Assembly (NCBI GenBank): GCA_027061705.1
Contig: JAMOVB010000078.1
Span: 1-9,601 of the forward strand
Length of the DNA stretch: 9,601 nt
Direction: 5' to 3'
DNA from: Desulfurococcales archaeon
Lineage (GTDB): Archaea > Thermoproteota > Thermoprotei_A > Sulfolobales > NBVN01
Each line of letters begins with the position of its first letter. Position 1 is the stretch's first letter. Position numbers and translations under genes: made by a program. The notes beneath the pieces are model-generated. The model did not search any database and was not told where the DNA came from. It saw only the letters and a list, made by a program, of their open reading frames with translations. This document shows, piece after piece, positions 6,335-9,601 of the stretch.

Positions 6335-7570
6335 ATGCTAGCACGGGTGCCCGCAAGCACTTGCGTTAAGTGTAAGGGCTACAGGCACCTATGCGGGCTC
6401 CCGCGCTGCCCGATACTCGAGAGATTCCGTTCCAACATCCGCGCCTCCCTCTCGCTGAGGGGGCTTAATCTAGAGGGCTCAACACCCCCCACGGTAGTCG
6501 TCGGGGAGTTCGGGTACCCTAAAGTGCCTGTAATGCTTGGGATACCCCCCTCTATTAAGGGCCTCCTAGCCAGAGGGTATGACGACCCTATAGGGTGGTG
6601 GGGGGTTGTAGGGCTCGATGAGATAATCAGGAGGAGATCATACCTAGTATCACCTGTAGTTAGGGTTGATGTGAAGGACTTCGAGAGGCTCTATGAGGCC
6701 GAGTTAAGCGTTGCGGCAGCGTCATTAAGGCCTGTGGAGAGCGAGGCCAGGCTTAAGAAACCGCCGATACCTAAGCTAACGTTCAAGCCAGGCCTAAGTC
6801 CCGTCGGCCCATCGGCGGAGGTAAGGGAGATACGTGTCGTGGGGAACGCCACCCTACCGCCTAAGTTAGAGAAGCTGATATGGGATGACGTAAGCGCGCA
6901 GGACGGTGTTGTGGAGCTCTACATGAGCGGCGTTGACGTGTACTCGATAATTAGGTCATTTAGCGTCGGCCTCCTAGGGAGGTTGAGGAACAGGAAGCTA
7001 GTGCCCACTAGATGGGCCATAACAGCTGTCGACAGGGCGCTCGCGAACTACTTCCTAAGGAAGATCAGGTTCTGCGACACTGTCAGTAGGGTGGAGCTGT
7101 ATGAAAACGAATACCTGGGCAATAAGTTCAAAATAATACTGTATCCTGGAAGGCCCCTCATAGAGTGGATTGAGGTCTGGCACCCCATGTCCGTCTTTAC
7201 AGCGGCTGCTGAGGCGCCGGTAATAGTTTACAATAAATCAACACCCACAGGCAAGACGAGCACTATAGATGGAGGCTTTGACGCAGCCAAGGTTGCCGTG
7301 CTTGAGTATTTGGAGAGAATAAGGAGGAAGGCATCGGTAATCATAGTGAGGGAGGTCACACCAGAGTACTACGCAAGCGTCGGTAACTGGCATATTAGGG
7401 AAACGGTTAGGAGGTCCTTTATGAGGCCCCCTAAGAGGTTTGGGAGCCTTGAGGAGGCTGTTGACGAGGCCCTACAGAGTTTAAGCATTAGGGACGGGTT
7501 CCGTAGGGAGCTCAAGTCCATGCTAACGCGCTTCAGGTATGGGGGTCTCGACCGATTCGCTAAGGGTTAG
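6335..7570 (+). CDS. nre: Nre-family archaeal DNA repair protein
   Basis: Nre proteins are archaea-wide and linked to repair of DNA damage, some through a C-terminal PCNA-binding motif. The 411 residues fit the family. The N-terminus carries the signature zinc-type cluster C10-x2-C13-x6-C20-x4-C25 in CVKCKGYRHLCGLPRCP, followed by the conserved block VVVGEFGYPKVPVMLG and the YDDPIGWWG region. The core VVGNATLPPKLEKLIWDDV and the DGGFDAAKVAVLEYLERI block are also typical. No clear PCNA-interacting motif is visible at the C-terminus (ends RYGGLDRFAKG). ATG 6335 has AAGGTG (6325-6330) 4 bases upstream. GTG 6347 would also keep all four Cys and fits the TATA box better. The gene is divergent from feoB, and its last 48 bases overlap the 3' end of the opposite-strand gene at 7523-7783. 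Confidence 0.9.
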   Translation: MLARVPASTCVKCKGYRHLCGLPRCPILERFRSNIRASLSLRGLNLEGSTPPTVVVGEFGYPKVPVMLGIPPSIKGLLARGYDDPIGWWGVVGLDEIIRRRSYLVSPVVRVDVKDFERLYEAELSVAAASLRPVESEARLKKPPIPKLTFKPGLSPVGPSAEVREIRVVGNATLPPKLEKLIWDDVSAQDGVVELYMSGVDVYSIIRSFSVGLLGRLRNRKLVPTRWAITAVDRALANYFLRKIRFCDTVSRVELYENEYLGNKFKIILYPGRPLIEWIEVWHPMSVFTAAAEAPVIVYNKSTPTGKTSTIDGGFDAAKVAVLEYLERIRRKASVIIVREVTPEYYASVGNWHIRETVRRSFMRPPKRFGSLEEAVDEALQSLSIRDGFRRELKSMLTRFRYGGLDRFAKG

Positions 7571-7783
7571 CGGGTCAAGCCTACCGATAACGACTCTCCT
7601 GCCCCTCCCATACTCCTCGATAACGAGTGAAGGTATGGGTAGCTCCTCCCCCGCAGAGCCTTTGATCTTAGGAACCTGCACTATAGTAACTTCATCGAAG
7701 AGGTTTCTATAGTAGCTCCGCACCTTCCTTATTAGAGATATGCTCTCCCCATCCAAGCCAGCGTAAACCACCAACCTACGCAT
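7523..7783 (-). CDS. Small protein with a thioredoxin/glutaredoxin-like outline but no cysteines; function unknown
   Basis: I do not recognise the family with certainty. The 86 residues follow a beta-alpha-beta order: RRLVVYAGLDG, then helix ESISLIRKVRSYYRNLF, then strand EVTIVQVP, then ELPIPSLVIEEYGRGRRVVIGRLDP. The IPSLVI segment (50-55) before a strand and a turn resembles the cis-Pro region of thioredoxin-fold proteins, but there is no Cys anywhere, so a redox role is unlikely if that fold is right. ATG 7783 is chosen because GGTGG (7796-7792) precedes it by 8 bases; the TTG two codons upstream is only 2 bases from that site. Its C-terminal 48 bases run antisense to nre. It lies 57 bases downstream of the Cys-rich gene on the same strand, with an elaborate inverted repeat between them. 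Hydrophobic patterning and the ribosome site argue for a real gene. Confidence 0.65.
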   Translation of the reverse strand: MRRLVVYAGLDGESISLIRKVRSYYRNLFDEVTIVQVPKIKGSAGEELPIPSLVIEEYGRGRRVVIGRLDPLTLSESVETPIPEAR

Positions 7784-7789
7784 TCCCAA

Positions 7790-7836
7790 GCCACCGGTTC
7801 TAAGGTCGGCGTACCTTAACTTAAAAAACCGGTGGC
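7790..7836. repeat. Nested inverted repeat overlapping the ribosome-binding site of the 7523-7783 gene
   Basis: The outer arms GCCACCGGTT (7790-7799) and AACCGGTGGC (7827-7836) are a perfect 10-bp match. Inside them TAAGGT (7801-7806) and ACCTTA (7813-7818) form a 6-bp stem with a 6-base loop. On minus-strand RNA the 3' outer arm contains the GGTGG ribosome site of the downstream gene. TTTTTTAAG (7828-7820) inside could be a TATA box, in which case transcripts starting near 7800 would lack the hairpin and the repeats would act as DNA sites. Confidence 0.7.
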
Positions 7837-7840
7837 CACG

Positions 7841-8230
7841 TCACTGCCTGGATTCTATGATCAGACCTATCTTCCTGTAGGGGCAGTCCTGCCAGTACTT
7901 CTCACAGAGCGGGACCTCATAGCGTGTGAGGTACCTTCCAAGAACCTTGCAAGCACCCAGGTATGAGCCGCTCTCATCAACCTCAACGACGAAGAACTCG
8001 CATTGCGATGACGGCTGCCTATTGAGAGGGTGTATGAGCATGAGCGGCTTCCCAAACCTCCCGCTCCTCTGGCGCACCTGCTGCGTAGGGGCGCCCGGCT
8101 CCCTATAGAGCCTGCACTTCTTGTAGACGGCCTCACTCCCCAAGCATATGGCGTTGACAACAGGGTCTTCCGAAGGAGCTTCAAGCGCTGGGGAGTGGCA
8201 GAACCCGTCCTTATACCAGGGGCACGGCAT
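7841..8230 (-). CDS. Conserved-looking Cys-rich archaeal protein with two four-Cys clusters; function unknown
   Basis: This 129-residue protein has eight cysteines in two groups: C3-x7-C11-x17-C29-x9-C39 and C77-x16-C94-x14-C109-x6-C116. The motifs CPWYKDGFC and CEKYWQDCPYRK suggest a Zn or Fe-S binding protein; which metal cannot be read from the sequence. A polar linker (44-60) separates the halves, so it may be two related small domains. The CPxY-C...C-C pattern recurs in the protein at 8775-9104. There is no signal peptide or membrane segment. ATG 8230 has GGTGG (8242-8238) 7 bases upstream; GTG 8233 would be too close. It is divergent from the winged-helix gene at 8305, apparently sharing one TATA box. 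Confidence 0.8.
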   Translation of the reverse strand: MPCPWYKDGFCHSPALEAPSEDPVVNAICLGSEAVYKKCRLYREPGAPTQQVRQRSGRFGKPLMLIHPLNRQPSSQCEFFVVEVDESGSYLGACKVLGRYLTRYEVPLCEKYWQDCPYRKIGLIIESRQ

Positions 8231-8263
8231 CACTCAGCCACCGCGTTAGGGAAGGGTTAACAA

Positions 8264-8271
8264 CTTATAAG
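8264..8271. promoter_or_regulatory. Palindromic TATA box CTTATAAG, probable two-way promoter
   Basis: CTTATAAG reads the same on both strands. Its centre (8267.5) is exactly 37.5 bases from ATG 8305 on plus and 37.5 bases from ATG 8230 on minus. Transcription starting about 26 bases away on each side would give leaders of about 11-12 bases. No other TATA-like element of equal quality lies in the 74-base gap. Confidence 0.6.
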
Positions 8272-8304
8272 CTGTAAACTCAAGTAGGCTTTAGGGGTTT
8301 TATA

Positions 8305-8586
8305 ATGAGCGGGGAGAAGGATTTCGACCCTAGCAGGCGTCTGGGCCTTCCCGTCGTCTACGAGGACTCGGAAGTAGTGGTAGTGAGGGCCCCGACGGAG
8401 GATCAGCTGGTGAATATCTTGACAGACTTACTACGCGACAGGCCGATGTCCGTCAAGGAGTTGCACTCATACCTCTCCGGGCTGGCGAGCGAGGATAAGA
8501 TTAGGAGGGCGTTAACTAGGCTCGTCAATGAGGGCAGGGTTTACGTGCTTGAGGACGGTAGGTTCACTATAGTGGGGCTCGAGTGA
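8305..8586 (+). CDS. Small winged-helix protein, probable DNA-binding
   Basis: The 93 residues consist of an N-terminal strand region (LPVVYEDSEVVVVRAP, 15-30) and a winged-helix-like C-terminal part: helix EDQLVNILTDLLRD (32-45), a PMSVKELHSYLSG helix (47-59), a recognition-type helix SEDKIRRALTRLVNEGR (62-78) and wing strands VYVLEDGRFTIVGL (79-92). This pattern is common in small archaeal regulators but also in non-regulatory proteins, so DNA binding is inferred. AGGGG (8293-8297) lies ahead of ATG 8305. It is divergent from the Cys-rich gene and could regulate the shared promoter; that is only suggested by position. Confidence 0.75.
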   Translation: MSGEKDFDPSRRLGLPVVYEDSEVVVVRAPTEDQLVNILTDLLRDRPMSVKELHSYLSGLASEDKIRRALTRLVNEGRVYVLEDGRFTIVGLE

Positions 8587-8774
8587 GTTTTTGCTGTTGC
8601 TGGCGCTCGTAGGGTCGAAAGCTTTCCGGCAGCTCCCCGCGTCCAGTAAATAATCGGCTTAACGCAGGTTAGGGTGTAGCGTTACGTCGTTACGCTGATT
8701 GAAGCGTAATTTATTAATAATCTGCGTGCCCCTTACCTTATAGGTATTAAACAGTGTTTTAGAGGTGGTGCTCC
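8587..8774. other. Intergenic stretch with repeated GTTACG/GCGTAA motifs and a promoter
   Basis: The 188 bases hold no convincing ORF, tRNA or C/D-box RNA. Directly after the TGA is a short T run (8587-8592, GTTTTT), a possible weak terminator. At 8678-8709 are AGCGTTACG, CGTTACGCT and AGCGTAA; TTACGC (8690-8695) and GCGTAA (8704-8709) form a 6-bp inverted repeat with an 8-base loop followed by TTTATTAATAA. The promoter of the next gene is near 8734-8746. Confidence 0.5.
8734..8746 (+). promoter_or_regulatory. Probable TATA region of the 8775 gene
   Basis: TACCTTATAGGTA is centred 35 bases before ATG 8775, matching the spacing at neighbouring genes. Its TACCT/AGGTA arms are inverted repeats. 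A transcript starting near 8764-8766 would have a leader of about 10 bases carrying GGTGG. TTTATTAATAA at 8710-8720 is an upstream alternative. Confidence 0.5.
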
Positions 8775-9104
8775 ATGAGTTCCCGCATAAGTGAGGAAGA
8801 GCTAAATAGGATGCTCTCATCGGCTACACCCTCCAAGGAGAAGGCCGACCCGAAGAAGAGGTGGGTCGACCGGATGATTAGGTCGGCTAAGAAGTACCAT
8901 AAGATATGCCCATACTACGACAAGAAGACTGGCAACTGCTTCATAAAGCAGCTGAAGTTCACTAAGAACACAAGGTGTGACCGCGACGGAAGGTTTGACG
9001 GGTGCGTGGTGTTTATCGAGTACCTTGAGGAGAAGTACGAGTGGTTTAAGTCCTCCGGCCAGACGCCTCCCGTAGATTTCAGAGACCTAACAATGTTCGT
9101 GTAA
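8775..9104 (+). CDS. Small four-Cys archaeal protein with basic N-terminal helix; function unknown
   Basis: The 109-residue protein has an N-terminal charged stretch (SEEELNRMLSS, then PSKEKADPKKRW) and a basic segment VDRMIRSAKKYHK (31-43). This precedes a four-Cys cluster C45-x9-C55-x12-C68-x8-C77 with CPYYDKKTGNC at its front, followed by the helix VVFIEYLEEKYEWFK. The cluster suggests a small Zn or Fe-S site. The CPYY...C...C...C pattern resembles the first half of the protein at 7841-8230, so the two may be distant relatives. No membrane segment or signal peptide is present. The start is ATG 8775 with AGAGGTGG (8761-8768) 6 bases upstream. It ends 70 bases before argS on the same strand, but argS appears to have its own TATA box. 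Confidence 0.85.
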   Translation: MSSRISEEELNRMLSSATPSKEKADPKKRWVDRMIRSAKKYHKICPYYDKKTGNCFIKQLKFTKNTRCDRDGRFDGCVVFIEYLEEKYEWFKSSGQTPPVDFRDLTMFV

Positions 9105-9132
9105 CCTGCAGGGGTGTTGAAGACCTAATCAA

Positions 9133-9142
9133 CCTTATAAGG
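9133..9142 (+). promoter_or_regulatory. Palindromic TATA box CCTTATAAGG ahead of argS
   Basis: CCTTATAAGG is centred 37.5 bases before ATG 9175, the same distance as the two-way promoter at 8264-8271. A start about 26 bases downstream (near 9164) would give a leader of roughly 11 bases beginning at AGGAG. Confidence 0.55.
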
Positions 9143-9149
9143 ATGCCGC

Positions 9150-9171
9150 CAACTCCTTTGGGTAGGAGTTG
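9150..9171 (+). repeat. Perfect 8-bp hairpin covering the argS ribosome-binding site
   Basis: CAACTCCT (9150-9157) and AGGAGTTG (9164-9171) flank a 6-base loop TTGGGT. The 3' arm contains AGGAG (9164-9168), 6 bases before ATG 9175. In a transcript read through from the 8775 gene the site would be masked; in a transcript starting at the local promoter it would be free. Confidence 0.7.
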
Positions 9172-9174
9172 CCG

Positions 9175-9601
9175 ATGGTAGGTGTTATTAGGGATCCCTA
9201 CGGACACTTGCTGAGCAAGCTCTCATCACTCGTCGCCGCCTACCTAAGTAAGGTACTCAAGACGCAAGTCGCCACTGATGAGCTAACCCAGCTCTTTGAA
9301 GAGCCTCCCCTAAGGAAGTTCGGGGACCTAGCACTGCCACTCCCGAGAGTTAGTAAGGGCTTCAACGTGAGCTTCAAGCAGCTAAGGGATGAGCTACCGG
9401 AGGTGCTTAGCGGGTCCCCGCTGATTAAGGATGTACGTGTCGTAGGTCCCTACCTAAACATATTCATCGACATGACTTCCTACGGGAGCATAGTATTCCG
9501 TAGTTTAAGGGAGTTAGGGGATTCATACGGCATCATAAGGTCGTCAAGGCCCGAAAGGATTGTCGTCGAGTACGTGTCGGCAAACCCGATACACCCACTA
9601 C
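9175..9601 (+). CDS. argS: Arginyl-tRNA synthetase, N-terminal part; continues past the window
   Basis: ArgRS charges tRNA-Arg with arginine. The visible 142 residues cover the N-terminal additional domain that contacts the tRNA elbow and the entry to the class-I catalytic fold. FGDLALPLPRVS (49-60) and GPYLNIFID (91-99) are typical of the additional domain. VVEYVSANPIHPL (130-142) is the conserved approach to the HIGH signature, which falls just beyond base 9601. The start ATG 9175 has AGGAG 6 bases upstream and no competing start nearby. The gene would be expected to continue for roughly another 480-500 codons. Confidence 0.93.
   Translation, partial: MVGVIRDPYGHLLSKLSSLVAAYLSKVLKTQVATDELTQLFEEPPLRKFGDLALPLPRVSKGFNVSFKQLRDELPEVLSGSPLIKDVRVVGPYLNIFIDMTSYGSIVFRSLRELGDSYGIIRSSRPERIVVEYVSANPIHPL

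Noticed and set aside
7784..7789. TTG as the start of the small gene at 7523-7783
   Set aside because: It lies only 2 bases from GGTGG; ATG 7783 has a normal 8-base gap.
8231..8233. GTG as the start of the Cys-rich gene
   Set aside because: ATG 8230 directly after it has better spacing from GGTGG and gives the exact promoter symmetry.
7867..8260. Alternative-frame ORFs over the Cys-rich gene, including one reaching into the divergent promoter
   Set aside because: Arg/Ser-rich shadows; the chosen frame has eight patterned Cys, a GGTGG site and a fitting promoter.
1..9601. CRISPR array, tRNA or rRNA genes, transposase or IS ends
   Set aside because: No regularly spaced direct repeats, no cloverleaf or rRNA-like stretch in the gaps, and no transposase-like protein; the only mobile element seen is the intein.

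Overview
The window looks archaeal, most likely from a (hyper)thermophilic member of the Thermoproteota (crenarchaeal lineage). The evidence is a set of archaeal-type proteins (aIF5B, aRF1, Nre repair protein, archaeal-style ArgRS), TATA boxes of the form CTTATAAG about 35-40 bases ahead of start codons, Shine-Dalgarno motifs (AGGAGG, GGTGG) on very short leaders, GTG starts, and heavy use of AGG and ATA codons. No species can be named from this sequence alone.

Layout. From 1 to 2851 on the minus strand is aIF5B (infB), nearly complete but cut at its C-terminus by the window edge. It is interrupted by a 356-residue intein (1712-2779) inserted inside the P-loop, between Lys and Thr of GHVDHGK/T. 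Next on the minus strand are a class-I release factor of the aRF1 family (2948-3994, probably starting further upstream) and the ferrous iron transporter FeoB (4114-6204). A divergent control region with palindromes (about 6241-6330) separates feoB from a plus-strand nre gene (6335-7570). Its 3' end overlaps convergently a small minus-strand gene with a thioredoxin-like outline (7523-7783). Upstream of that, on the same strand, is a Cys-rich protein (7841-8230), which shares a symmetric two-way promoter with a plus-strand winged-helix protein (8305-8586). The window ends with a second Cys-cluster protein (8775-9104) and the N-terminal quarter of argS (9175 to the edge), both on plus.

Themes. 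Three genes belong to translation: initiation (aIF5B), termination (aRF1) and Arg-tRNA charging (ArgRS). Most genes seem to have their own promoter, so this is a run of short transcription units rather than one operon.

Most notable. The aRF1-family protein has GGW where the near-universal catalytic GGQ should be. It also has NIKL instead of NIKS and lacks the Cys of YxCxxxF, although the rest of all three domains looks intact. Its first ~18 coding residues have no usable in-frame start, while an ATG lies one nucleotide out of frame at the expected place. The aIF5B intein keeps its splicing residues but its LAGLIDADG endonuclease motifs are decayed. Several intergenic regions carry clear inverted repeats, two of which overlap the ribosome-binding site of the next gene (7790-7836 and 9150-9171).
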